Part shown: positions 17,890 through 26,906 of the stretch, piece after piece
How the letters are laid out: every line of letters starts with the position of its first letter
Numbering within the stretch: the first letter of the stretch is position 1
DNA from: Yersinia similis
Lineage (GTDB): Bacteria > Pseudomonadota > Gammaproteobacteria > Enterobacterales > Enterobacteriaceae
Assembly (NCBI RefSeq): GCF_001053095.1
Contig: NZ_CGBP01000002.1
Span: 1 to 64,000, forward strand
Length of the DNA: 64,000 nt
Direction: 5' to 3'
Made by a program: the position numbers and the translations under genes
Notes under the pieces: generated by a model
Told to the model about the DNA's origin: nothing
What the model saw: the letters and a program-made list of their open reading frames with translations, nothing else
The model's database searches: none

Positions 17890-18548
17890 CCGATATTGAC
17901 CCGGCGTTAACCGGCTCGCTATCTGGCACGTTGGAATACGTCTTCAAGAAAATGCTACAGGGAATAGATGGCCAGCTGCCCGCGCAGGTGATCAGCTACG
18001 ACCGCGTGACCAATCGTGCCACGGTTCAACCGCTTATCAGTCGAGTGACGACAGCGGGTGAGGCTGTAGAGCGCGGTACCGTTGCCAGTATGCCAGTGCT
18101 CGCTCTGGGGGGCGGTGGGTTCAATATCTCGTTTCCGCTGAAGGCGGGGGATCGGGGCTGGATAGAAGCCAGCGATAGAGATATTTCTCTTTACCTGCAA
18201 ACCACCCAGCAATCAAAGCCAAATACGTTACGCATGCATGAATTTTCTGACGGGCGTTTTATTCCTGATGTCTTTGCAGACTATGAGTTGCCCGCTGGTC
18301 ACGACGATTCGCTAGTTATTCAGCATAAATCTGGTCAGACGTGGATCGGCGTAAAAGAGGCGGAAATCAGTTTAAAGGTCGGCAGTGCGGAATTTACATT
18401 AACAGAAGACCGCATAACCCTGACAGCAGGCGGTAATTCCTTTGTTGTCAGTGCCGCAGGCGCTAAGCACAATGGCGTTAACGTTGGCGGTAATCATAAG
18501 CACAGTGGCGTACAAGGCGGCAATGATAATACTGGAGGCCCCCAATGA
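17871..18548 (+). CDS. Central spike protein (Gp138 type)
   Basis: Membrane-piercing baseplate spike of 225 residues. An N-terminal OB-fold-like domain (QVISYDRVTNRATVQPLISR) matches the Gp138_N family. The C-terminal beta-helix region ends in GGNHKHSGVQGG, whose H-x-H pair is the kind that binds a metal ion at the needle tip. ATG 17871 is chosen for GGAGG ten bases upstream, within the hub gene. Tip metal binding is inferred from known spikes. Confidence 0.8.
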   Translation: MADTTLTDIDPALTGSLSGTLEYVFKKMLQGIDGQLPAQVISYDRVTNRATVQPLISRVTTAGEAVERGTVASMPVLALGGGGFNISFPLKAGDRGWIEASDRDISLYLQTTQQSKPNTLRMHEFSDGRFIPDVFADYELPAGHDDSLVIQHKSGQTWIGVKEAEISLKVGSAEFTLTEDRITLTAGGNSFVVSAAGAKHNGVNVGGNHKHSGVQGGNDNTGGPQ

Positions 18549-18904
18549 ATATATTAAGCCTGGCATTAAACGATAAACATCGATTGTATTTAGATGCAGC
18601 GGGAAATTTAGCGGTTGTTACTAATCTGTCCGCATGTTTGCAGAACTGCAAAACAGCGATGCTGGCCCAACGAAATGAAATGATATACGCGATGGATGAG
18701 GGTATCCCATATCGCGAAACGTTGTGGGACCAATACCGGCCTGCACAATTTGAAGCCGCCGCGCGTACTGCAATCAAGGCTATTACTGGCGTAAAGCAAA
18801 TCACGTCTTTTTCAATCGCTCGCGCAGGCAATGATTTTTACTATAGCGCGACAATAAAAACAGAGTGGGGAACAGGGGCCATAAATAATGAGCGAGATTT
18901 ATAA
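18545..18904 (+). CDS. Baseplate wedge protein, gp25/DUF2634-like
   Basis: A 119-residue protein in the wedge position between spike and baseplate J. Its pattern (LYLDAAGNLAVVTNLSACLQNCKTAMLAQRNEM, then GIPYRETLW) is typical of gp25/W-like wedge proteins. It overlaps both neighbours by short stretches, indicating coupled translation. Confidence 0.72.
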   Translation: MNILSLALNDKHRLYLDAAGNLAVVTNLSACLQNCKTAMLAQRNEMIYAMDEGIPYRETLWDQYRPAQFEAAARTAIKAITGVKQITSFSIARAGNDFYYSATIKTEWGTGAINNERDL

Positions 18905-20087
18905 TTACATTGAAGACACAGGAATTGTCATACCGGACACCGCCGATATAAAAACAGCAGTAGAAGAAGAATTTAAAGCGGCATTGGGCCAACAGATGTC
19001 AACTAACCCGGACTCTCCACAAGGCCGCTTGATCAGCGCCGAGGTCAGCGCCCGTCGAGCGGTTGTCATCAATAATGCAACGTTAGCGAATCAAATAAAC
19101 CCTAATTTTGCTACCGGTATATTTTTAGATGGCGTCTGTGCGCTACTGGGGATCACGCGTAACAGCCCTGAAAAATCGGTCATACCGAGTGTCACATTGC
19201 GCGGCATTCCATTAACCGAGATTCGTGCGGGGTCAAGGGCCAGATCCAGCACCGGTGATATTTTTGTTAGTGCTAACAGCGTACTTTTAAACAGTGCCGG
19301 CATGGCTACGGTAGATTTTATTGCAGATGAGGCGGGAGGGGTAAGTTGCGCCTCGGGGGCATTACTGACAGTTATTGATGCCGTGCTGGGCTGGGAAACC
19401 GTCTTCAATGATTATGCGGCTGTAGTCGGTAGCGGGGAGCAAAGCGATGTTGCGTTACGCTCAGAACGTAAATTGAGGCTTGCAAATCAGGGTATATCGA
19501 CGGTAGAGGCCCAAATCAGCGGGCTGTACGGCCTTGCCGGTGTTCATTCGTTATCGTTTCTTGAAAATATCAGTCATGAGTTTATGACAATTGATGGCAT
19601 TTATATGAAACCACACAGCGTGTGGGCTTGCGTGCATGGCGGCGTTGATCAAGATATAGCGCGTAGCCTTTTACAGAATAAAACCGATGGGGCTGCGTGG
19701 AACGGCGCAATATCGGTAACAGTGATAGAACCCAACGCCGATATCCCGTACATAGTCCTGTTTGACCGCCCGGCAGAAATCTCCATCACAGTAAAAGTGA
19801 TCATGCGCAGTGCGCAGGGAACGATAGACCCGAATGTCGTTATTCCCAACGCCTTGATTGCATACGCAATGGGTGAGCTGGACGGTGAGCGGGGTTTTGT
19901 TACTGGCGTTGATGTCAGCCCGTTCGAGCTCGCCGGTGCTATCAGTCTTGTTCACCCCGGTTTTTTTGTGCAGCAAGTTTTGATTTCACGCGGTGGCGAA
20001 GCGCTGGCCAGCAACGAAATTACAATAATGAAAAATGAAGTCGCCACACTGTCAGAAGAAAACATATCAGTTGTGATTAATTTATGA
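18888..20087 (+). CDS. Baseplate J-like protein
   Basis: A 399-residue wedge protein of the gpJ / Mu gp47 family. The N-terminal GQQMSTNPDSPQGRLISAEV and the central SGEQSDVALRSERKLRL segments are conserved family features. A C-terminal Ala/Val-rich domain (VVIPNALIAYAMGEL) follows. It lies directly downstream of the gp25-like gene and ends the continuous baseplate operon before an inserted moron. Confidence 0.87.
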   Translation: MSEIYNYIEDTGIVIPDTADIKTAVEEEFKAALGQQMSTNPDSPQGRLISAEVSARRAVVINNATLANQINPNFATGIFLDGVCALLGITRNSPEKSVIPSVTLRGIPLTEIRAGSRARSSTGDIFVSANSVLLNSAGMATVDFIADEAGGVSCASGALLTVIDAVLGWETVFNDYAAVVGSGEQSDVALRSERKLRLANQGISTVEAQISGLYGLAGVHSLSFLENISHEFMTIDGIYMKPHSVWACVHGGVDQDIARSLLQNKTDGAAWNGAISVTVIEPNADIPYIVLFDRPAEISITVKVIMRSAQGTIDPNVVIPNALIAYAMGELDGERGFVTGVDVSPFELAGAISLVHPGFFVQQVLISRGGEALASNEITIMKNEVATLSEENISVVINL

Positions 20088-20139
20088 TTTACACGCAAAG
20101 CAATGTTAAAATTCCCACACTAATCATGGAGGCATTAGA

Positions 20140-20967
20140 ATGAGAATTAATTTAACATTTCTATATACATTAATCTTAATTAATAGCGGCGTCGTCGCAG
20201 CAGCACAATCCTCACCAACGTCAGGATCGCCCTACTCTTCACTGGTGGTTTTGATAGCCTTAATTGCTTTGGTGATTTATGTTTTTAGAAAAATAAAAAC
20301 AAATAAAAATAAAGATGTTGATTCAAATAAAAAAGGAAAGTTAACAACTGTATTGTTATGGATTCTTTTTGTATTCATGCTTATATTCTCGTTTTCTACC
20401 TTCGCAATAGAATCTTATGGCAGAGGCATGATATTCGGGGGTATAGCAGTCGGTCTATTTGTTATTTTAAGAAGAAGTCGTCGAAGAGATAAGGAAGCGC
20501 AAGAAAAAAGAGCTAGGCAAGATATCATAACAAAAGAGCAAGTTAATAAAGTTCATGACGGTGAATTACCTACAGCTAATCCAAGAAAAGCCATATTGCG
20601 TAATGATGAAATCGCTTACTTTGCAGAGTTTGCGAAACTCAGAGAGAATAAAACAGTAGGATATTCATCAGGTGGTTCGAGCGTCCGCGTTAGGGTTGCA
20701 AAAGGCGTTTCAATTGGTAGCGGGGGCGGACGCTCCAGAGCAATGAAAGAAGATATAATAACTTCCGAAGGTGAGCTTGTTATAACAAACAGAAGGGTTA
20801 TTTTTGCAGGTAACAACAAAAGTTTTGAGACGCCACTTACTAAGCTAACTAACTACGAAAGTTATTTGGACGGAATTAAATTCCACATGGATTCTAAATC
20901 GTATCTTCTTTTAATGGATGAATCTAACGCGGCATTAGCAGACGCAATATTAGATAACATTACTTAA
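20140..20967 (+). CDS. Membrane protein with C-terminal PH/GRAM-like domain (probable moron)
   Basis: A 275-residue protein of unknown function. It has a cleavable-looking signal (LTFLYTLILINSGVVAAAQS), a membrane segment at about residues 32-48, and two more around 70-110. A basic stretch (RRSRRRDKEAQEKRARQ) follows, then a C-terminal domain with GELVITNRRVIFAG, a PH/GRAM-like pattern. It is more AT-rich than the baseplate genes on both sides and has its own GGAGG ribosome site and a strong terminator. That suggests a separately expressed host-altering cargo gene rather than a virion part. Confidence 0.72.
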   Translation: MRINLTFLYTLILINSGVVAAAQSSPTSGSPYSSLVVLIALIALVIYVFRKIKTNKNKDVDSNKKGKLTTVLLWILFVFMLIFSFSTFAIESYGRGMIFGGIAVGLFVILRRSRRRDKEAQEKRARQDIITKEQVNKVHDGELPTANPRKAILRNDEIAYFAEFAKLRENKTVGYSSGGSSVRVRVAKGVSIGSGGGRSRAMKEDIITSEGELVITNRRVIFAGNNKSFETPLTKLTNYESYLDGIKFHMDSKSYLLLMDESNAALADAILDNIT

Positions 20968-20984
20968 TAAAATAAATGCAATTA

Positions 20985-21015
20985 CTGGCCCACCTTTTTT
21001 GGTGGGTTTTTTTAT
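20985..21015 (+). terminator. Intrinsic terminator after the membrane moron
   Basis: Stem GCCCACC / GGTGGG with a T-only loop, followed by TTTTTTT. It separates the moron from the DUF2612 tail gene. Confidence 0.85.
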
Positions 21016-21026
21016 GGACGCAATAT

Positions 21027-22838
21027 ATGTCAAAACAAATACCTGAAATAAATAGCAGTATGGATTTATTACGTAACATCATTTGGCAATATGACGGTAG
21101 CGAAGAAATACAAACGTTAATGCAGAAAAAGGAAGAATGGTACAACCAAGCGCATACCGAATTTTGGAATAACTGGTTCACTGATGTTTTTGATTTACGT
21201 ACAGCGAATGATTTTGGCTTAAGTGTGTGGGCCTTAATTCTTGGCGTTAATTTATTTATTCCTGAATGCCCCAGCGTGGTTTTAACGACTGAACAAAAAC
21301 GCCTGGTATGCAGACTGCGTTATTATCAATTAATTACGCGTTGCACCATTCCCGAAGTTAACGGGATCATGATGGATATGTTCGCGACTGAGAACGGCAA
21401 GGCTTACGCGCTCGATCCTAATGACATGTCGTCAATCATGTATGTATTCACTGAACAGCCAGCCAGCGCTGTAGCGTTGATACTGACCAAATATGACTTA
21501 TTACCGCGTCCTGCAACCGTGGGCCTAAAGTTTCGTGTTATTCGCTATATTCCCTTTGGCTTCGGTCAATACTATCAAAACTTTGAACATGCCGGGTTTT
21601 GGGATGGCGGCGAACTGATTAATTACGGATGGCGCATTAACTTATTTTTTGACAATGATAGCGGCGTACTGCACGGGCAAATAGCATCATCTGACAGTAC
21701 GATAGATTTATCGGGTATTGACGTCACGCTGTACTACACAAAATCAACGGGTGAGACATTTACACGTGAAGTCACGACGACTGCTGACGGGTTATTTACG
21801 GACCTTGTAAGTCGATCAGGGGCTTACTCTGTCATTGCAAAGACACAGATATTTACGCCAACTTGCACAGTAGATAATGTTGAATCAAGAAGCTACACGT
21901 TCACGTACTTAATTAGCGGTGCTGATGTGATGCTTAAGATTTACAACCCTGAAGCGCCGTTATTTAAATTAAACGACATCGGGGAGGTAATCACGATTGA
22001 TTACGGCGATGGTGTAGACAGTGATGATTATCGTGTTGATAGCCAGGGATTGGTTTATGCAACTCGCGCGTTGACTGCGGGGGTTACGTATAGAATAACC
22101 ATAAAGCGTAGTAATAGCTGCATGTTTTATCATTCATCACTGGCGTTTGAAAATAAAGTAATAGAAGTCATTAGCGTGTCTGGCAGCAGGCAGGGCATGG
22201 TTAACTCATTTACAGCTTGCACTGAGTTACAAGTAATACAGGCTGGGGCATTCGATTATTTGCCAAATGTCACTACGTTTAGTTTTGCGTTTAATGACTG
22301 CTTATCGCTGCAATTGATACCTGATAATTTATTTAAATATTGTACGCGCGTTGTTAATTTCAGCTATGTATTCTTATCTTGCGGGAGTTTGCAATATATA
22401 CCTACAGGATTGTTTGACTACAACCCATTAGTGACAACATTTCAGTTTGCATTTAGATTCTGTACATCTCTTAAAGAAATTCCGGCCGGTTTGTTTGATA
22501 ACAATACGTTCGTTACATCATTTAAAATCGCGTTCGGAAATTGCTCAAAAATATTAACTGCGCCAACTGGGTTATTCGATAACGCACCGAATGCGACAAT
22601 TTTTGAAAACGTATTTGTAGATTGCTCGCTTATGACTTCTGATATCAATGATATCTTCCCGCTTGCTGAATATAGCGCAATCAAGGATTTGTGGTGGGCG
22701 TTTAACAATTGCCGGTCATTGCGCGGTAGTGCGCTTACGTTTATAGATAAAGTGCCAAATGTAACAATCAAGACAAAGACATTTACGAATGCGTCTAGTT
22801 TGTCAGATTACAATCAAATACCCGCAGCATGGAGGTAA
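21027..22838 (+). CDS. DUF2612 baseplate protein fused to leucine-rich-type repeats
   Basis: A 603-residue fusion. Residues 1-200 match DUF2612 (Mu gp48-like), which attaches fibres to the baseplate (KEEWYNQAHTEFWNNWFTDV). A linker domain follows (about 215-300, TGETFTREVTTTADG). The C-terminal half is repeats of about 24 residues built on GLFDxxxxVTxFxxAFxxCxSLxxIP, the BspA/LRR_5-type surface-recognition repeat. ATG 21027 is preferred; an in-frame start at 20976 lies within the terminator. The repeats probably form the host-recognition part, which is inferred. Confidence 0.78.
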   Translation: MSKQIPEINSSMDLLRNIIWQYDGSEEIQTLMQKKEEWYNQAHTEFWNNWFTDVFDLRTANDFGLSVWALILGVNLFIPECPSVVLTTEQKRLVCRLRYYQLITRCTIPEVNGIMMDMFATENGKAYALDPNDMSSIMYVFTEQPASAVALILTKYDLLPRPATVGLKFRVIRYIPFGFGQYYQNFEHAGFWDGGELINYGWRINLFFDNDSGVLHGQIASSDSTIDLSGIDVTLYYTKSTGETFTREVTTTADGLFTDLVSRSGAYSVIAKTQIFTPTCTVDNVESRSYTFTYLISGADVMLKIYNPEAPLFKLNDIGEVITIDYGDGVDSDDYRVDSQGLVYATRALTAGVTYRITIKRSNSCMFYHSSLAFENKVIEVISVSGSRQGMVNSFTACTELQVIQAGAFDYLPNVTTFSFAFNDCLSLQLIPDNLFKYCTRVVNFSYVFLSCGSLQYIPTGLFDYNPLVTTFQFAFRFCTSLKEIPAGLFDNNTFVTSFKIAFGNCSKILTAPTGLFDNAPNATIFENVFVDCSLMTSDINDIFPLAEYSAIKDLWWAFNNCRSLRGSALTFIDKVPNVTIKTKTFTNASSLSDYNQIPAAWR

Positions 22839-22841
22839 AAA

Positions 22842-23063
22842 ATGGTATCGCTGGCAGTGATAAAAGAAAGGATAGATTACCAACAGACTGATGAGAATTT
22901 TATAAATTATCTCAAAATATTAAATATGAATGGTGTGATTGTTTTTAGCGAAAATGACATATCAAAAAAGAGGGGGAAACTTTTCGCATCAAAGTATTTA
23001 TATAATCAAATAATTTCAGTGTACGGCAATGAAACTCCGGAAAAGGAAATAAAAATTGGATAA
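22842..23063 (+). CDS. Small hypothetical protein between tail-fibre genes
   Basis: A 73-residue protein that starts four bases after the LRR fibre gene and overlaps the next fibre gene by 8 bp. It is lysine- and isoleucine-rich (DENFINYLKILNMNGVIVFSEN) with no motif I recognise. Small genes after tail fibres are often fibre chaperones, but that is only positional inference. Confidence 0.5.
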   Translation: MVSLAVIKERIDYQQTDENFINYLKILNMNGVIVFSENDISKKRGKLFASKYLYNQIISVYGNETPEKEIKIG

Positions 23064-24837
23064 CAGATTTTTTAAAGTGCCGTTCGCGTCAAACGGTGAC
23101 ACGCAAACAATTCAAGACGAAACAGATAACGAGGGGTTTGTTAGTTTTAATGAGGGCTGGGGCGGGGACTACGAGCGTGACTTGAGGACAGACACCCGCG
23201 CCAAGCCTGTTGGACGCAAAGAAATGAATTACGTATTAAATGCGATAACACGAAATATTCGGCAGTATCAAACTACGGGTTTTCCTGAGTTTATTACAGC
23301 AGCAGATAATAACGGGGCGGCGTTCGCGTACGATACCGGCGTTGTTGTCATGCACAACAATGCTCTCTATTTGTCACTTGCTTCAAATAATACCAGCGTC
23401 CCCGGCACTGATGAAAGTACATGGCAGTTGTATATTCAGCGCGAAGCAACGGAAGGAGAAACCCTCGCGGGGGTGAGTGCGATTAGTGCGATCACGCCGC
23501 GACGATTAAAATTAAAAACGGATATCATCGAAAATAGTATTACTGATATTAGCAGTTCATTAAGCCGCGTCGGTAATCTGCAAGTTGCACAAGTCTATTT
23601 AGAGTCGTCTGGGGTTGCCACTTTAACTGTTCCAACTGACTGTGTGCAAATATTGCTAATCGGTCGCTACGTTACTGACGGCGTAGAAAGCCGGGACCGT
23701 TGGGACAGCACAATCTATGCGAATGGAGAGCTTGTTGATACGACGTCATTCTACGGGTTTGTGACTGGCGGCAGTGGCCACGGACACCACCGGCGGGAAT
23801 TTCTACCTTTTAGTAAATTAATTGATATGCAAGTACTGGCAGGAGACCCAATTAATTTTCAATACACAAGCAATCGCAACAGTAATACAACATTCACCGT
23901 TTTCTACATTCAGGGCGTGAGTACTGAAGAGCCTGATCAGCCATCAACTATCATCATTTCGCCGCTTAACAGCGTAATCAATGCGGGGACTAGCCAGCAA
24001 CTGATCGCAATGGTCCTGCCATCAAGTGCCGCAGCTGAATACCCTGTTACGTGGCAAGTATCCGACCCGGCGCTGGGAACTATTGACAGCAACGGCAGGT
24101 ATTCCGCAAATGTTGGAGCCAGCGGCACACAAAGCGTTATAGCCAGTGTTTCCACGGGACTAGCGTCCACAGCAATAATAACGCAACACATTTTTCTTAC
24201 TGGGATCGAGTTCGGTGATGTTCCAGCAAATTTAGTCGCTGGGAATACTTACACCGTACCGGTTACGTATATACCGTCAAATTACACCGAGGCGATACTC
24301 ACATCATCATCAGACTCAACGAGTGCGACATTATCAGCCCTCGGAACGCTATCAATCAGTAACGCAGGTTCGACAACGTTATCGTTGGCTGGCGCAAATT
24401 CTGGTATCACAAAGTCAATAACGATTGTTGCTGTAGATAAAGAAACGCCGGATGTGTTTCTTAAAATTGAAAATAACTTATCTGACGTGTCGAGCATATC
24501 CGAGGCCCGAGAAAATCTTGAACTGGGCGAGCTGGCAACTAAGGATTCGCTAACCGCGGGAGATGTAGGAGCTGTTCATATTGCTGATGTAGCGATAGTT
24601 GCAGAGTTGGATTTAAACAGCATGACGGGGCCGGGGGAGTACTTTCAAAACATATCGAGCAACGCTCTACTGAGTTTAAATTATCCGATCAACGTTGCAG
24701 GGGCGTTAAAAGTCTATGGAACGGGGGTAGACGCTATTGGGTGCCGACAAGTGTACATGCCCTATAACTCAACTTCTGAGTACAGGCGCTACGCGTACGG
24801 GGATCCGCTAGTGTTCTCTGCATGGATTGAGAAATAA
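23056..24837 (+). CDS. Tail fibre / receptor-binding protein with Ig-like domains
   Basis: A 593-residue fibre starting at TTG 23056 (AAGGA nine bases upstream). The N-terminal part (DNRFFKVPFASNGDTQTIQD...KPVGRKEMNYVLNAI) is the conserved fibre attachment seen in many enterobacterial prophages. Residues about 300-370 are a Big_2-like Ig domain (ITPLNSVI-like start, VTWQVSDPALGTIDSNGRYSA), with a second partial one after. A collagen-free C-terminal head is last. It is the last prophage gene visible. Confidence 0.78.
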   Translation: MDNRFFKVPFASNGDTQTIQDETDNEGFVSFNEGWGGDYERDLRTDTRAKPVGRKEMNYVLNAITRNIRQYQTTGFPEFITAADNNGAAFAYDTGVVVMHNNALYLSLASNNTSVPGTDESTWQLYIQREATEGETLAGVSAISAITPRRLKLKTDIIENSITDISSSLSRVGNLQVAQVYLESSGVATLTVPTDCVQILLIGRYVTDGVESRDRWDSTIYANGELVDTTSFYGFVTGGSGHGHHRREFLPFSKLIDMQVLAGDPINFQYTSNRNSNTTFTVFYIQGVSTEEPDQPSTIIISPLNSVINAGTSQQLIAMVLPSSAAAEYPVTWQVSDPALGTIDSNGRYSANVGASGTQSVIASVSTGLASTAIITQHIFLTGIEFGDVPANLVAGNTYTVPVTYIPSNYTEAILTSSSDSTSATLSALGTLSISNAGSTTLSLAGANSGITKSITIVAVDKETPDVFLKIENNLSDVSSISEARENLELGELATKDSLTAGDVGAVHIADVAIVAELDLNSMTGPGEYFQNISSNALLSLNYPINVAGALKVYGTGVDAIGCRQVYMPYNSTSEYRRYAYGDPLVFSAWIEK

Positions 24838-25188
24838 AAAACCGGGCTTAACTGCCCGGCCTATCCATTCATATTGGGTTTGATGTTTTGGTGATAACGC
24901 GGGAATACGGGGGGGGATCGCGGTGATTTTTGAGGTCAAAACGGACAGGTAAGTTATTGATGTATAATGACTGAAATGTTGTGTTTTGTCGTATAAAGTC
25001 GCATGTTTATTGAACGCTTATTTCAATATCTAATTGATATATAGAATAATTATTTATTTTTCACGTCCTTTAGCAAGAATAAGGCGTACGGTCATAATTA
25101 GGTTGCTGCCATCTAGGTAAAAAAGAGCGATATTGTCTGAGTATGTGCTAGAAAATGCAAACTATCACGCACAGATAAGGGAATGATT
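24838..25188. other. Prophage right-end junction region
   Basis: It holds a perfect stem-loop CCGGGC-ttaact-GCCCGG (24842-24859). Because a six-base A run lies on its left side, this would terminate minus-strand transcription. Beyond that, the stretch to yccX has no credible gene. The prophage attachment site must lie near here, but with the left end outside the window no repeat can be identified. Confidence 0.5.
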
Positions 25189-25467
25189 ATGTCAAAAATA
25201 TATATTGTTGCGTATGTATACGGTGTGGTTCAGGGGGTTGGTTTTCGTTACAGCACCCAACGGCAGGCGCAACAGCTTGGGTTGACTGGCTATGCTAAAA
25301 ACTGTGATGACGGTAGCGTAGAAGTGGTTGCCAGCGGCGATCCACAAGCGGTTGAACGGCTGATGGAGTGGATAGGGCAGGGCGGGCCACGCGGGGCGCG
25401 GGTCGATCGCCTGTTAACTGAGCCTTATCCGCCCACTCCATTTGAGAAGTTCAGCATCCGCTACTGA
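25189..25467 (+). CDS. yccX: Acylphosphatase
   Basis: Small cytosolic enzyme that hydrolyses acyl phosphates. The 92-residue product has the catalytic motif [11 protein letters not shown] with its phosphate-binding Arg, and the conserved Asn in [13 protein letters not shown]. The ATG at 25189 is preferred over 25183 because TAAGGGA sits at proper distance and the length equals the E. coli protein. It is next to tusE, as in other enterobacteria, which anchors this part as core chromosome. Confidence 0.93.
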   Translation: MSKIYIVAYVYGVVQGVGFRYSTQRQAQQLGLTGYAKNCDDGSVEVVASGDPQAVERLMEWIGQGGPRGARVDRLLTEPYPPTPFEKFSIRY

Positions 25468-25497
25468 TGAAAATATTGTTATTGCTGAAAACGTTAT

Positions 25498-25533
25498 CCT
25501 TACTTAAAACATTGTCCTTACTTAAAACATTGT
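25498..25533. repeat. 18-bp tandem duplication
   Basis: The unit CCTTACTTAAAACATTGT occurs twice in direct succession between convergent yccX and tusE, with a weaker partial copy to the left. It looks like a local slippage duplication. Confidence 0.8.
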
Positions 25534-25554
25534 CATCGCGCGAGGTTCCGCGGA

Positions 25555-25884
25555 TTAAATGCATTTAACCGGTTTAGGAAGCCCCGCGATTTTCGTTGCT
25601 TGTTTCGCCGGGCCTTTAGGGAATAAACGATAAAGGTAGCGGCTGTTGCCTTTCTCTTCGCCATATTTCTGGACCATGGCTTTTACCAGCATGCGAATCG
25701 CGGGTGAGGTATTGAACTCTTGATAAAAGGCACGTACAAAGCGCACCACCTCCCAGTGAGGTTCAGTCAGTGTAATACCTTCCTGCTCCGCCAACACAGG
25801 GGCTAAAGCTTCGCTCCAGTCTGTGCTGTTCTTCAGATAACCTTGTGCATCGGTATCAATGATTCGACCTTCAAACTCCAACAT
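25555..25884 (-). CDS. tusE: Sulfur relay protein TusE
   Basis: Last carrier in the Tus sulfur relay, passing persulfide to MnmA for 2-thiouridine in tRNA. The 109-residue protein ends in PKPVKCI, with the penultimate Cys that carries the sulfur, and has the DsrC-family pattern [24 protein letters not shown]. Convergent with yccX. The E. coli neighbour yccA is not found between tusE and the tRNA here. Confidence 0.95.
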   Translation of the reverse strand: MLEFEGRIIDTDAQGYLKNSTDWSEALAPVLAEQEGITLTEPHWEVVRFVRAFYQEFNTSPAIRMLVKAMVQKYGEEKGNSRYLYRLFPKGPAKQATKIAGLPKPVKCI

Positions 25885-26122
25885 GTAACCTCAATAATGC
25901 AGTTAATGAAATGGCGGCTAATTTAGCAAATATTTGCTCACATCCCAAAAAAGTCTGCATTTAGATAGGCAAAAAAGCCTATGCAGTGGTAATCATCACT
26001 CCACTAGCATTGATGGTGATGATTAATTCATCATTCAACTGTGGAGTGGTGGTTTTTTTGGTCAATTAAACTCAAACGGGCTTTACAAGCTTCGATGCTC
26101 TGTTTATAGTTCGGCTCGTTGC

Positions 26123-26210
26123 GGAGGGGTGGCCGAGTGGCTGAAGGCAACGGTCTTGAAAACCGTCGACGGGTAACCGTTCGAGAGTTCGAATCTCTCC
26201 TCCTCCGCCA
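26123..26210 (+). tRNA. serT: tRNA-Ser (anticodon TGA)
   Basis: An 88-nt tRNA with encoded CCA. The acceptor arm pairs GGAGGGG with CTCCTCC, the D-arm region is GGCCGAGTGG, the anticodon loop is CTTGAAA (anticodon at 26157-26159), and the T-loop is GTTCGAATC. The long variable arm (CGACGGGTAACCGTTCG) is the serine-type feature. Accessory DNA begins right after its terminator. Confidence 0.97.
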
Positions 26211-26217
26211 TATTCAA

Positions 26218-26250
26218 ATCCCAACCAATTGAAAAAGGTTGGGATTTTTT
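26218..26250 (+). terminator. Terminator of the tRNA-Ser transcript
   Basis: Perfect 10-bp stem AATCCCAACC / GGTTGGGATT with a 10-base A-rich loop, followed by a T tract. Confidence 0.88.
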
Positions 26251-26307
26251 GTTTGTTTTTTTCTGATATGCCATCGGGTATGCCATATCCCATTCACTGT
26301 CATTAGA

Positions 26308-26529
26308 CTAAATTGGTTGATATTGGGATAGATAAAGTCTGCGATGAAAATAAGCACCCGCTATTCGGCTTGATAGAAATCTGATCAGTCGGTTCTGCAA
26401 GGTTCTGGGGGAAACGTTAAATTCACTGGTCAATGCGTTAATGGATAACCCTTCCCCCATAAATAACCGCCCGATAATCAATGCCAATCAGACTGTTAAC
26501 CGGTCATAGTGCATGCTGACTTCAGACAT
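26308..26529 (-). pseudogene. Remnant of a WYL-type HTH transcriptional regulator
   Basis: Read on the minus strand, the sequence starts MSEVSMHYDRLTV, then hits an in-frame TGA, and continues LALIIGRLFMGEGLSINALTSEFNVSPRTLQ before losing similarity. This is the N-terminal helix-turn-helix of DeoR/WYL-type regulators often carried on mobile islands. The internal stop and lost C terminus show decay. Family identity is from recalled pattern. Confidence 0.55.
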
Positions 26530-26572
26530 AAGCCTTGTTCCATTGTTATGTTAGACACGATAGATATCGTCC

Positions 26573-26713
26573 TTACGGGTATAACGCTTTTTGGCGCATA
26601 TACGCGATACCGCGTTCAGCCATCATCTCTTCCAGATTGTGAAGGCTCAGGGCGTAAGCCAGATACCCGCGAACACATTGCGCGATAACATCGACGAGGT
26701 AATGCAGGCGACT
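26573..26713 (-). pseudogene. Fragment of an IS6-family-like transposase
   Basis: A 46-codon open stretch reads HYLVDVIAQCVRGYLAYAL followed by SLHNLEEMMAERGI on the minus strand. This is the N-terminal signature of IS6/IS26-type transposases (HYPxDxI...C-V-R-W-Y...LRNLEEMMAERGI). It has no start and stops soon after, so it is a relic; no intact inverted repeats are evident. Confidence 0.6.
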
Positions 26714-26774
26714 TAAGGATTTTCTTATTAGAGAAATGGGCAGGTAACATCACAAAAGAATAGCATGTTACCTC

Positions 26775-26906
26775 CCTGCGCTTTAATGCGACAGAACCTG
26801 AATTCCAGTCGCTGCGACTGTCGCGGCGGACCAAGGCGCTGAGATTCCAAGTTGCCGTATTCCCAATCCCAGAAAGAGCCCCCGTTATCAATATTGTTTT
26901 TTTCAT
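26775..26906 (-). pseudogene. 5' fragment of a short-chain dehydrogenase gene
   Basis: The minus strand opens MKKTILITGALSGIG, a clear Rossmann TGxxxGIG start of an SDR enzyme, with a plausible ribosome site. It then turns into unrelated sequence after about 15 residues. It abuts the transposase relic, suggesting disruption by an insertion and later deletion. Confidence 0.5.

Noticed and set aside
24842..24859. Terminator for the tail-fibre gene
   Set aside because: The T tract required for + strand termination is missing; the A run on the left makes it suitable only for the minus strand, so I list it as a junction feature.
26123..26210. Prophage attachment site at tRNA-Ser
   Set aside because: The prophage ends before yccX, over 1.2 kb away, with yccX and tusE intact between, and no tRNA fragment is visible at its right end.
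26072..26293. Minus-strand frames over the tRNA-Ser gene
   Set aside because: They are antisense readings of a well-formed tRNA and its terminator.
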